Source: Bacteroidales bacterium (GTDB lineage: Bacteria; Bacteroidota; Bacteroidia; Bacteroidales; Paludibacteraceae). Taken from it: DNA of 10,680 bases. Shown here one piece after another: positions 4,476 to 10,680 of the stretch (the stretch's first letter is position 1; each line of letters opens with the position of its first letter). Under the pieces are notes generated by a model. The model ran no database searches, was not told the origin of the DNA, and worked only from the letters and a program-made list of their open reading frames with translations. The stretch is from the NCBI GenBank assembly GCA_900768725.1, contig CAAGDU010000149.1, positions 1-10,680 of the forward strand, written 5' to 3'. The position numbers and the translations under genes were made by a program.

Positions 4476-5726
4476 GTGAATACCATTATCCTAAAACCAA
4501 AGAAAGAGGAGTCGCTCCGTCGTTTTCATCCGTGGGTGTTCTCCGGCGCGATAGCCAAAATCGTTTTAGACCCTGATTACCCCTTCGACGCGCCCCGCGA
4601 GGGCGAGTTGGTGCGTGTGCAGAGTGCGCAGGGCGAGGTGCTGGGCGTGGGGCACTACCAAGTGGGCAGTATCGCCGTGCGCATACTGCTGTTTGGCGCG
4701 GAGAGCCTGCCCGCGGACTTCTGGCAGTCGCGTATCGCTGCCGCCTACCATCTGCGCGAGGCAATAGGGCTGGTGCGCCCTGCGGCGGTCGGCAACCTGC
4801 CTGCGAACAACACCTTCCGTCTTGTCCACGGCGAGGGTGATTTCCTGCCCGGGCTGATAGTGGACGTGTACGCAGACACGGCGGTGGTGCAGGCGCACTC
4901 GGTGGGCATGCACCTCGTGCGGCAAGAGATAGCCGAAGCGATAGTCGCCGAGGTGCCGCAGGTGAAGAAAGTCTATTACAAGTCCGACGACACCCTGCCT
5001 TTCAAAGCCCCCATCGAAGGGGAGAAGACCGGCTACCTCGTGGGCGAAGGCGCCGAGGAGGAGTTCTGGTCGCAGGAGAACGGACTGGACTTTCGTATCG
5101 ACTGGCTGCGCGGGCAAAAGACGGGTTTCTTCATCGACCAGCGCGAGAACCGTGCCCTCGTGGAGCGCTATGCCCGCGGCAAGGATGTGCTGAACATGTT
5201 CTGCTACACGGGCGGTTTCTCGCTCTACGCCCTGCGCGGCGGGGCGCGGACGGTGGACTCGGTGGATGTGTCGGAGAAAGCCATCGCGCTGGTGAATGCC
5301 AACGTGGCGCGCAACTTCCCCCATTGCACCAACCACCATGCCTACGCCGAGGAGGCGTTTGCTTTCCTTGATGAGAAATGCAAGGCGGCAAAGTCGGCGC
5401 AGGGGGAACGCCCCTACGACCTCATCATCCTCGACCCGCCTGCCTTTGCCAAGCACCGCGATGCCATCAAAAACGCCCTGCGCGGCTACCAGCGTATCAA
5501 CGCAAAGGCGATAGAGCAGATACGCCACGGTGGCATCCTCTTCACCTTCTCCTGCTCGCAGGCGATAGACAAGGAGATGTTCCGCTTGGCAGTTTTCTCC
5601 GCGGCGGCGCAGGTGGGGCGGCGAGTGCGTATCCTCCACCAACTCCACCAACCCCAAGACCATCCCATCAATATCTACCACCCCGAAGGCGAGTACCTGA
5701 AAGGTCTGGTGCTGTATGTGGAGTAA
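4476..5726 (+). CDS. rlmI: RlmI-like class I SAM-dependent rRNA methyltransferase
   Basis: A 416-residue protein of the RlmI/YccW family, which in E. coli methylates C5 of C1962 in 23S rRNA. The N-terminal PUA RNA-binding domain begins at once, with HPWVFSG at residues 18-24. A central segment with GQKTGFFIDQRENR leads into the Rossmann methyltransferase. SAM motif I is DVLNMFCYTGGFSLYAL (from D237), followed by the acidic VDVSEKA. Motif IV, DPPAF, is at 320-324. The C-terminal SCSQAIDKEMF region is typical. The length is slightly above E. coli RlmI (about 396). The GTG start is chosen because the family N-terminus begins there. It is the second gene of the plus-strand cluster, 57 bp after the nucleosidase. 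The exact target base in this phylum is inferred. Confidence 0.9.
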   Translation: MNTIILKPKKEESLRRFHPWVFSGAIAKIVLDPDYPFDAPREGELVRVQSAQGEVLGVGHYQVGSIAVRILLFGAESLPADFWQSRIAAAYHLREAIGLVRPAAVGNLPANNTFRLVHGEGDFLPGLIVDVYADTAVVQAHSVGMHLVRQEIAEAIVAEVPQVKKVYYKSDDTLPFKAPIEGEKTGYLVGEGAEEEFWSQENGLDFRIDWLRGQKTGFFIDQRENRALVERYARGKDVLNMFCYTGGFSLYALRGGARTVDSVDVSEKAIALVNANVARNFPHCTNHHAYAEEAFAFLDEKCKAAKSAQGERPYDLIILDPPAFAKHRDAIKNALRGYQRINAKAIEQIRHGGILFTFSCSQAIDKEMFRLAVFSAAAQVGRRVRILHQLHQPQDHPINIYHPEGEYLKGLVLYVE

Positions 5727-5737
5727 GGGGTAATTAA

Positions 5738-5842
5738 GAATTATGAATTATGAGTGCTCATGCTTTGAAAAGTGGCATACAATGTCCTCATAATTCATAA
5801 TTCAAAATTCATAATTATCAATGCCCTCATAATTCATAATTC
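5738..5842 (+). repeat. Inverted and direct repeats in the spacer before the exonuclease gene
   Basis: GAATTATGAATTATGAG (5738-5754) is the exact reverse complement of CTCATAATTCATAATTC (5787-5803), which occurs again as a direct copy at 5826-5842. The loop of the inverted pair is 32 nt. Upstream of both direct copies is a CAATGYCCTCATAATTC word (5780-5796 and 5819-5835), shared with the spacer before rlmI. The basic unit is again the AATTCAT heptamer. The hairpin could weaken or process the message between rlmI and the exonuclease gene; this is inference. Confidence 0.75.
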
Positions 5843-5851
5843 AAGAATATC

Positions 5852-6625
5852 GTGAAACCTTTTCTTGTATGTTTTGATACCGAGACGACGGGTCTCGATG
5901 TGCAACGCGACTGGATTATCCAGTTGTCGCTGGTGAAAGTGGATGCACGCACCTTTGAGGAGGTGGGCGCGTGCGATTGGTATATCAAGCCTTCGGGTGC
6001 TTACACGATTGCGCCCGAGGCGCAGGCGGTGCACCATATCACCCGCGAGGTGTTGGAGCGCGAGGGTGTGGCGCTCAAGGATATCTATCCGCAGATGATG
6101 GCATTCCTGCAAGACTGCGATATCCTCTCCTACAACGGCAATGGGTTCGACGCGCGTATCCTCTACTACAACCTGCAGCGCGAGGGGCTGGCGATAGACT
6201 ACGACAACTACCGCTTCTACGATGCCTACCTCATAGAGATGGCGCGCACCTCCCGCCGCCTGACGGATGTCTATCGCCGCTACTACGGCAAGGAGTTTGA
6301 CGATGCCCACAACTCGCTGGCGGACGTGCGCGCCACGATAGCGGTCTTCAAGGCGCAGCAAGAGACCTCCGAAGACCCGCAGGAGTTCAACCGACCGGAC
6401 TTTGATTTCATCTCCGTGGACGGGTTTCTTGCGATACGCGACGGGAAGAAAGTGTTCGCGCAGGGCAAATACAAGGGGAAGACAATAGAACAAGTGCAGC
6501 AGGCGGAGCCCGGCTACCTCGACTGGGTGCAGAAGAACTGCGCCGAGCCAACCCGCCTACTCATCGAACAAGCGCGACACCCGAAACCGCAATCGGTAAT
6601 TACGCAAACAACGATAGAGTTTTAA
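5852..6625 (+). CDS. DEDDh 3'-5' exonuclease (DnaQ/ExoX-like)
   Basis: A 257-residue DnaQ-fold exonuclease. The full DEDDh catalytic set is visible: D9 and E11 in FDTETTG, D100 in NGNGFDARI, and H153 with D158 in HNSLADV. These bind two metal ions and remove nucleotides from 3' ends. After the nuclease domain (about 1-175), residues 185-245 carry a small domain with GKYKGKTIEQV and PGYLDW. This matches the C-terminal domain of exodeoxyribonuclease X-like proteins and suggests DNA repair or trimming, not the replicative proofreading subunit. The GTG start puts the catalytic motif only eight residues in, as usual. It is the third gene of the plus-strand cluster, 125 bp after rlmI with repeats between, so it may be transcribed less or separately. 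Confidence 0.88.
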   Translation: MKPFLVCFDTETTGLDVQRDWIIQLSLVKVDARTFEEVGACDWYIKPSGAYTIAPEAQAVHHITREVLEREGVALKDIYPQMMAFLQDCDILSYNGNGFDARILYYNLQREGLAIDYDNYRFYDAYLIEMARTSRRLTDVYRRYYGKEFDDAHNSLADVRATIAVFKAQQETSEDPQEFNRPDFDFISVDGFLAIRDGKKVFAQGKYKGKTIEQVQQAEPGYLDWVQKNCAEPTRLLIEQARHPKPQSVITQTTIEF

Positions 6626-6645
6626 TAATGAATGATAAAGAAATG

Positions 6646-6679
6646 ACCCCAAAGTCGGGATACCTCTCGGCTTTGGGGT
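6646..6679. terminator. Hairpin between converging transcripts
   Basis: A continuous 15-bp stem (6646-6660 with 6665-6679; outer nine pairs ACCCCAAAG/CTTTGGGGT, inner part with two wobbles) has a 4-nt loop. It lies 21 bp after the exonuclease stop and about 90 bp after the stop of the opposing peptidase gene. The base is AT-rich on both sides, but no long U run follows on either strand, so a terminator role is probable but not classical. Nothing else is recognisable in 6680-6767. Confidence 0.65.
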
Positions 6680-6767
6680 TAAATTGTATTACGACGCAAG
6701 TTATATATTCACGTTAATTTGATAACCAGTTTTATTCATGACCATGATATGATGGAATCAGATGTAC

Positions 6768-8915
6768 TTACTTCACTTCCACTGCCTTAATCCCGTCGCG
6801 TTCGAGCAGAGCGTTGATAGTCGGTTCGCCGCCGCGGAACTTGCGGTATAGGTCGGCTGCAGGCTCGGTACCCCCGCGCTCAAGGATATGCTTGCGGAAG
6901 AGAGCCGCCGCCTTCTTGTCGAAGATAGTGCCGCTCTTCTGCTGCGCCGCCTTGAAGACGGAGAAAGCGTCAGCGTCCAGCAGTTCCGACCACTTATACG
7001 AGTAGTAACCTGCGGCGTACCCGCCGGAGAAGATATGCGTGAACGCCGTCTCCATCTGCGTGCCGGGCACGTCGGGCAGCACCCGCACAGGGCGCATGGC
7101 GTCGTTGCCGAACTTGATAACCGCCTCGGCGGTGGTGAGGTCGTCAGGCACGGTGAACGGTGCGCTGAGCGTGTGCCATGCCATGTCGAGGTAGCCGAAC
7201 GAGAGTTGGCGTACACAAGCGTAGGCGGCATGGTAGGTCTGCGCGCGCTTAATCTTGTCTATCAACTCCTGCGGCATCGGCTCGCCCGTCTTGTAGTGCT
7301 TGGCAAAGGTGTCGAGGAACTCTTTCTCGCCGAGGAAGTTCTCGTTGAACTGCGAGGGCAGCTCCACGAAGTCGCGCGGTACGTTGGTGCCCGATAGCGC
7401 ACTGTATTGGCAGCGGGTGAGCATGCCGTGAAGCGCGTGCCCGAACTCGTGGAGGAAGGTCTCTACCTCATCGTAGGTGAAGAGCGCGGGCTTGTCGGCG
7501 GTCGGACGCGTGAAGTTCATCACGTTCACGATATGCGGGCGATGGTCTTTCTTGCCTTCCATCCATTGCCCTTGGAAGTCGTTCATCCACGCGCCGCCGC
7601 GCTTGCCGTCACGCGGATGGAAGTCAGCGTAATAAACAGCAAGGAACTTGCCCTTCTCGTCGAATACCTCGTAGGCGGTTACCTCGGGGTTATACACCTG
7701 AATCGCCTTGTTCTCTTTGAAAGTCAGCCCGTAGAGCCGTTTTGCCAAGCCGAACACACCCTGCTTCACCGCCTCCAACTCGAAGTACGGACGGATATCA
7801 TCGTCCGACACGCTGTATTTCTCTATCTTGAGTTTCTTGGAGTAGTACGACCAGTCCCACGGCTGCAAGGTAGCGTAGAACCCGTTGGCGGTAGCGAACT
7901 GCTGCAACTCCTCCACCTCCTGCTTCGCGGCAGGCATGTAACTCTCGCGCAGTTGGTCCAGCAGTTTATACACCTGCTCAGGCGTCTCCGCCATGGTCTT
8001 GTGGAGCGACTTCTCGGCGTAAGTCTGCTTGCCGAAGAGGTTCGCCAGCGCAAGGCGGGTATTGACGATGTCGATGATAATCTGCGTGTTGTCGAACTCG
8101 CCGCCGATGCAGCGGCTGTTGTATGCCGTGTAGAGTTCGCGGCGGATGTCGCGGTTGTCAAGGTCTTCCATCACGGGGCGATAGGTGGTAGGCTTCAGGT
8201 CGAGCAACCAACCTTCCAACCCCTTCTTCTCCGCGTTGGCGCGCAGCATTGCCTTGGTGTCGTCGTTCAATCCCGCAAGGTCTGCCTCGCGGGTGAGGAG
8301 CATGGTCCACGCGTTGGTGGCTTTCAGCACATTCTGCCCGTAGGTGAGCGTCAGCTGGCTCAAGCGAGCCGTCAGTTCGCGGTAGGTCTGCTTGTCCTCC
8401 GGCGAGAGGTTAGCGCCGTTGTTCGCAAACGATTCGTAGATGTCATCCAGCAATTTCTGTTGCTCTTTGTTGAGTTTCAGTTGGCCGCGCCGGTCATATA
8501 CCGCTTTGATACGCCGGAACAAGCCTTCGTTCAGGCGGATGGTGGACGAGTAGTCAGACAACTTCGGCGAGAGTTCCATCTCTATCTGTTGCAACTGTTC
8601 GTTGGTCTCGCTGGAGGTCAGGTTATAGAAGCAGCCTGCCACGATGGTCAGCATCTCGCCCGATTTCTCGTAGGCTTCGATGGTGTTTTGGAAGTTGGGG
8701 GCAGCGGGGTTATTGACGATAGCGTCGATGTCCGCCAGACCTTGCTTCATCGCCTCCTCGAAAGCAGGCATGTAGTGCTCGGCTTTGATTTCATTGAAAG
8801 GATAGGTCCCGTGTGGGGTCTTCCACTCCTTATAGTGGAAGAACGGGTTGTCGGTAGCCGCACCGGCAACCAGCGTAGTAGCAGCAAGTGCCATAGTAAT
8901 CAGTAGTTTTTTCAT
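6768..8915 (-). CDS. dcp: Secreted M3-family peptidyl-dipeptidase
   Basis: A 715-residue zinc metallopeptidase of family M3, closest in kind to peptidyl-dipeptidase Dcp, which removes dipeptides from the C-terminus of peptides. Residues 1-20 form a cleavable signal peptide (MKKLLITMALAATTLVAGAA), so it acts in the periplasm or outside, unlike E. coli cytoplasmic Dcp. The active site is HEFGH at 489-493 with E490 as catalytic base. The third zinc ligand is E518 in DFVELPSQ, at the 29-residue spacing of the family. The conserved C-terminal HIFSGGYAAGYYSYKW segment carries substrate-binding Tyr and His residues. The length is normal and no domain is missing. It follows the CHU_C gene by 78 bp on the same strand. 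The likely role is breaking down peptides taken from the environment or from envelope turnover. Confidence 0.93.
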   Translation of the reverse strand: MKKLLITMALAATTLVAGAATDNPFFHYKEWKTPHGTYPFNEIKAEHYMPAFEEAMKQGLADIDAIVNNPAAPNFQNTIEAYEKSGEMLTIVAGCFYNLTSSETNEQLQQIEMELSPKLSDYSSTIRLNEGLFRRIKAVYDRRGQLKLNKEQQKLLDDIYESFANNGANLSPEDKQTYRELTARLSQLTLTYGQNVLKATNAWTMLLTREADLAGLNDDTKAMLRANAEKKGLEGWLLDLKPTTYRPVMEDLDNRDIRRELYTAYNSRCIGGEFDNTQIIIDIVNTRLALANLFGKQTYAEKSLHKTMAETPEQVYKLLDQLRESYMPAAKQEVEELQQFATANGFYATLQPWDWSYYSKKLKIEKYSVSDDDIRPYFELEAVKQGVFGLAKRLYGLTFKENKAIQVYNPEVTAYEVFDEKGKFLAVYYADFHPRDGKRGGAWMNDFQGQWMEGKKDHRPHIVNVMNFTRPTADKPALFTYDEVETFLHEFGHALHGMLTRCQYSALSGTNVPRDFVELPSQFNENFLGEKEFLDTFAKHYKTGEPMPQELIDKIKRAQTYHAAYACVRQLSFGYLDMAWHTLSAPFTVPDDLTTAEAVIKFGNDAMRPVRVLPDVPGTQMETAFTHIFSGGYAAGYYSYKWSELLDADAFSVFKAAQQKSGTIFDKKAAALFRKHILERGGTEPAADLYRKFRGGEPTINALLERDGIKAVEVK

Positions 8916-8941
8916 ATTCGTTTCGTTTTTCTTTTTATTTT

Positions 8942-8995
8942 ATAACTTCTAGGATTTCTAGTTTTTCTAGTTCTTCTAGTATTTCTAGTCTTTCT
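8942..8995. repeat. 9-bp-period microrepeat upstream of the M3 peptidase gene
   Basis: Six 9-mers in exact phase on the plus strand: ATAACTTCT, AGGATTTCT, AGTTTTTCT, AGTTCTTCT, AGTATTTCT, AGTCTTTCT. The last unit overlaps the stop codon of the CHU_C gene (8994-8996). The consensus AGnnnTTCT is that of the 3572-3616 block. It fills most of the spacer between the two genes. No consensus promoter is visible here, so the peptidase gene may be co-transcribed with the upstream gene. Confidence 0.8.
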
Positions 8996-10328
8996 ATTTC
9001 CCTCTCAGCAGGTTAATATCCCCTGACAATTGATAAACACCTATTATCGCCTCGTCTGCCTTGTCCTTTGCTCGCTTGTAGGCGGCTTTGCTGCGATATT
9101 CCGCATTGGCTGCCGCATCGGTGCCGAGCGCACGAATCACGTAGAAATACGCCCCTTCGGCGGCAGGATGGTTGTTGATGGTGCCGTCCCAGCCTTTGGC
9201 AGGGTCTTCCGACTCATAGACCAGTTTGCCCCAGCGGTTATAGACCCAGATATGATACTCTTTGAGGGAGCGGTAGAGCACGCGAAACTCATCGTTCTTC
9301 CCGTCTCCGTTGGGCGTGAACACGTTAGGCACAAGGAGCATGGACTCGCTCACAGCAATACTTATCTCCGTGCTGTCGCGTTGGCAGTCTTCGGGATTGT
9401 CGCCGCAAGGGCAGTGGTTGTTGCTTACGTAACTCACCGCGCGGTAGTTGCCGGGCTCGGTGAAGGTGTAGCGTGTCTGCTCATCAGTGCGTGATACGAT
9501 CAGTTGGGTGGCTTTGTAGATACGCCACTCGTAGTATTCCACCGTGGGCGTGGGGTTGGCTTTGAAGAGGATATCCAGCGGAGCGGAGCCCGTGAGCACC
9601 GAGGCATCGGTCGGTCGCTCCACCTCGTTGCATAACTCGCCTGCCGTACCGCGCACGGTAGTAACAGAGGTAGGCATACTGCGTACGGCAACGGGGTTAT
9701 CCAAATGCGTGATTGCAGAATCCAAAGGCAAGCCCAACTGCTCCGCAATGGGCTCGTAGGTCAGCACGATATCCGTCGCCTTGCAGATAGCAGGCAGGCT
9801 GTAGGTGCCTATTCTAAGCGGTTGCTCGTCCATGACGGCAACGGAGTCCTCCCATTGCAGGCTGCCGCTGTTCCAAGCAAGGTCGGTGTAGGTGATTTGG
9901 CACTCGCGCGCAAGGGTACGCGTCTGCCCTGTAGGGGTGATATATTGAATCTCAGGCAATGTGCCTTCCACACGCATTTCCGTCGCCGTGCAGGAGGGCG
10001 TAACCGTGAGCATGAGGTCTCGAGGTTGGTAAGTAGGATAGGAGAAGGCGTAGAAATACTCTTTCTCGCCGTTATAAATGATGTAGTAGCCGCCGTCATC
10101 GGGGTAAATCTCGTCCGTGTTGGTGGCTACGACGTTGTTGTCGGCTATGCGATACCAGTCCGTTGGCGCACCGTCAGCCGTAGCCAGATGTACCTCGCCG
10201 GCAAAGAGGAAGATAGTGTCGGTCTTTTGGTTCACTATTTGCGTAGCGCTACCTACGCACTTCACATGGAGTGCATAGGTAGCGCTATAACAAAGGCTTA
10301 GCAGTATGCTAAAAAGGATTCTTCTCAT
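8994..10328 (-). CDS. Secreted surface protein with CHU_C (T9SS type B) sorting domain
   Basis: 444 residues. The signal peptide covers about 1-19 (MRRILFSILLSLCYSATYA). A long beta-rich region of no recognised family follows. Around 250-310 comes a PKD-like Ig fold (LTGSAPLDILF ... YTFTEPGNYRAVSYVS) with a short Cys cluster, CPC. The C-terminal gliding-motility-associated domain starts at 334 with PNVFTPNGDGKNDEF and continues through YNRWGKLVYES and GWDG. This is the type B signal that sends proteins across the outer membrane by the type IX secretion system. It contains a Lys/Ala-rich insertion (about 403-428) before the last strand, GVYQLSGDINLLR. The protein probably stays on the cell surface as an adhesin or structural part; the ligand is unknown. 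The ATG at 10326-10328 is the only start before the signal peptide. Confidence 0.88.
   Translation of the reverse strand: MRRILFSILLSLCYSATYALHVKCVGSATQIVNQKTDTIFLFAGEVHLATADGAPTDWYRIADNNVVATNTDEIYPDDGGYYIIYNGEKEYFYAFSYPTYQPRDLMLTVTPSCTATEMRVEGTLPEIQYITPTGQTRTLARECQITYTDLAWNSGSLQWEDSVAVMDEQPLRIGTYSLPAICKATDIVLTYEPIAEQLGLPLDSAITHLDNPVAVRSMPTSVTTVRGTAGELCNEVERPTDASVLTGSAPLDILFKANPTPTVEYYEWRIYKATQLIVSRTDEQTRYTFTEPGNYRAVSYVSNNHCPCGDNPEDCQRDSTEISIAVSESMLLVPNVFTPNGDGKNDEFRVLYRSLKEYHIWVYNRWGKLVYESEDPAKGWDGTINNHPAAEGAYFYVIRALGTDAAANAEYRSKAAYKRAKDKADEAIIGVYQLSGDINLLRGK
10244..10287 (-). repeat. 18-bp near-perfect hairpin within the CHU_C gene start
   Basis: Positions 10244-10261 and 10270-10287 are inverted repeats with one mismatch (17 of 18) and an 8-nt loop. 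They fall 41-84 nt into the coding sequence, over the end of the signal peptide. Each arm encodes part of a mirrored peptide (SATYALH and KCVGSAT). In mRNA this would be a strong stem just behind the initiating ribosome region. See findings. Confidence 0.75.
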
Positions 10329-10407
10329 GTACGATTTATTAGGGCTGCTCGGAGCAATCAGTACCGCAAAGCCCTCTTGATTCTTAATTCTAAATTCTTA
10401 ATTAGAA
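10329..10407 (-). other. Spacer with weak hairpin and 7-bp repeat after the serA-like gene
   Basis: Directly after the TGA of the serA-like gene are four heptamers of the AATTCTT/AATTCAT type (10380-10407). They are followed on the minus strand by a hairpin with a 6-bp outer stem, AGGGCT (10341-10346) with AGCCCT (10370-10375), and an AATAAAT tail. It could be a weak terminator. No promoter consensus for the CHU_C gene is visible, so readthrough from the serA-like gene is possible. Confidence 0.45.
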
Positions 10408-10680
10408 TCACTTGTTCACTTGGAAACGGGTGTTGCCGTTTTCGATGAAGTCCACAATCTGCTTGGCGGCGGCAATACCCGCATTGATATTCGCCTCTGC
10501 GGTCTGTGCGCCCATCTTCTTCGGGGTAGCGAAATAGCGTCCCTCGAACAAGGTGCGGAACTTCATGTCGGCAGCGGGCATGATGTCGGTGATATACTTC
10601 AGGTCGGTGCGCTCTTGCATGAGTTGAATCAACTCGTCTTCATGAATCACCTCTTTGCGTGCGGTGTTCACGAGGATACC
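10408..10680 (-). CDS. serA: D-3-phosphoglycerate dehydrogenase, C-terminal part (gene continues past window)
   Basis: The last 90 codons of a 2-hydroxyacid dehydrogenase that runs off the right edge. GILVNTARKEV is the conserved NAD-domain segment ('NtaRg'). TPKKMGAQTAEANINAG near the end matches the short (about 306-residue) phosphoglycerate dehydrogenases of Bacteroidales, which oxidise 3-phosphoglycerate to 3-phosphohydroxypyruvate as the first step of serine synthesis. The catalytic His normally following 'TP' is a Lys here (codon 10519-10521). The usual Glu partner region (DVFexEP) reads ITDIMPAADM. This fits the Lys-type (IIIK) class known from Entamoeba. There is no ACT regulatory domain. 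The apparent GTG start at 10671 is internal Val, not a true start. Confidence 0.88.
   Translation of the reverse strand, partial: GILVNTARKEVIHEDELIQLMQERTDLKYITDIMPAADMKFRTLFEGRYFATPKKMGAQTAEANINAGIAAAKQIVDFIENGNTRFQVNK

Noticed and set aside
4566..5681. 371-codon minus-strand ORF opposite rlmI
   Set aside because: It is a shadow of a gene with clear PUA and methyltransferase motifs, and the translation is low-complexity and unrecognisable.
7407..8906. 499-codon ORF on the plus strand opposite the M3 peptidase gene
   Set aside because: The peptidase frame has a complete family match and active site. The antisense frame is open only because of GC-rich codon use and shows no family features.

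Overview
The window looks like a chromosomal segment of a member of the Bacteroidota, most likely order Bacteroidales from a gut-type habitat. Three things support this. The promoters have the Bacteroidota form (a TTTG-like -33 element, about 20 bp, then TAnnTTTG). There is a surface protein with a type B (CHU_C / gliding-motility type) C-terminal sorting domain, and a second secreted protein built from carbohydrate-binding-like modules. The visible end of a phosphoglycerate dehydrogenase carries the Lys-type active-site motif, which I associate with the Bacteroides group. Genes are GC-rich and spacers very AT-rich. I see no transposase, CRISPR array, phage gene or toxin-antitoxin pair, so this is ordinary core genome and not an island.

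Layout, left to right. Positions 1-146 hold a structured non-coding-looking stretch that ends in a nested hairpin terminator. Positions 147-1265 (-) encode a secreted three-module carbohydrate-binding-like protein, with a leader and a strong promoter upstream (to about 1470). Positions 1605-1880 (-) are a tRNA-Met(CAT) unit, probably the initiator, with its own terminator and a promoter 150 nt upstream. Positions 1966-2114 are an AT-rich block with a perfect 24-bp inverted repeat. Positions 2123-3559 (-) are sufB, standing without sufC or sufD on either side. Positions 3636-3792 (-) are a tRNA-Cys(GCA) unit with its own terminator and promoter. Positions 3829-6625 (+) are a three-gene cluster: a nucleosidase-family protein, an RlmI-like rRNA methyltransferase and a DEDDh exonuclease. 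A 15-bp hairpin at 6646-6679 separates this cluster from the converging minus-strand group. That group, read right to left, is a truncated serA-like gene (10408-10680), a CHU_C surface protein (8994-10328) and a secreted M3-family peptidyl-dipeptidase (6768-8915).

The genes do not form one pathway. SufB (Fe-S cluster assembly), two tRNAs and an rRNA methyltransferase are housekeeping functions. The secreted proteins belong to the outer-surface and periplasmic economy of a Bacteroidales cell. No new multi-gene system is evident. The more unusual content lies between the genes. Two families of short-period repeats (9 bp and 7 bp) each occur in several spacers. The two tRNA promoters are nearly identical over 36 bp. 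The tRNA-Met has a long foldable leader. A near-perfect hairpin lies over the signal-peptide region of the CHU_C gene. sufB sits directly behind tRNA-Cys.
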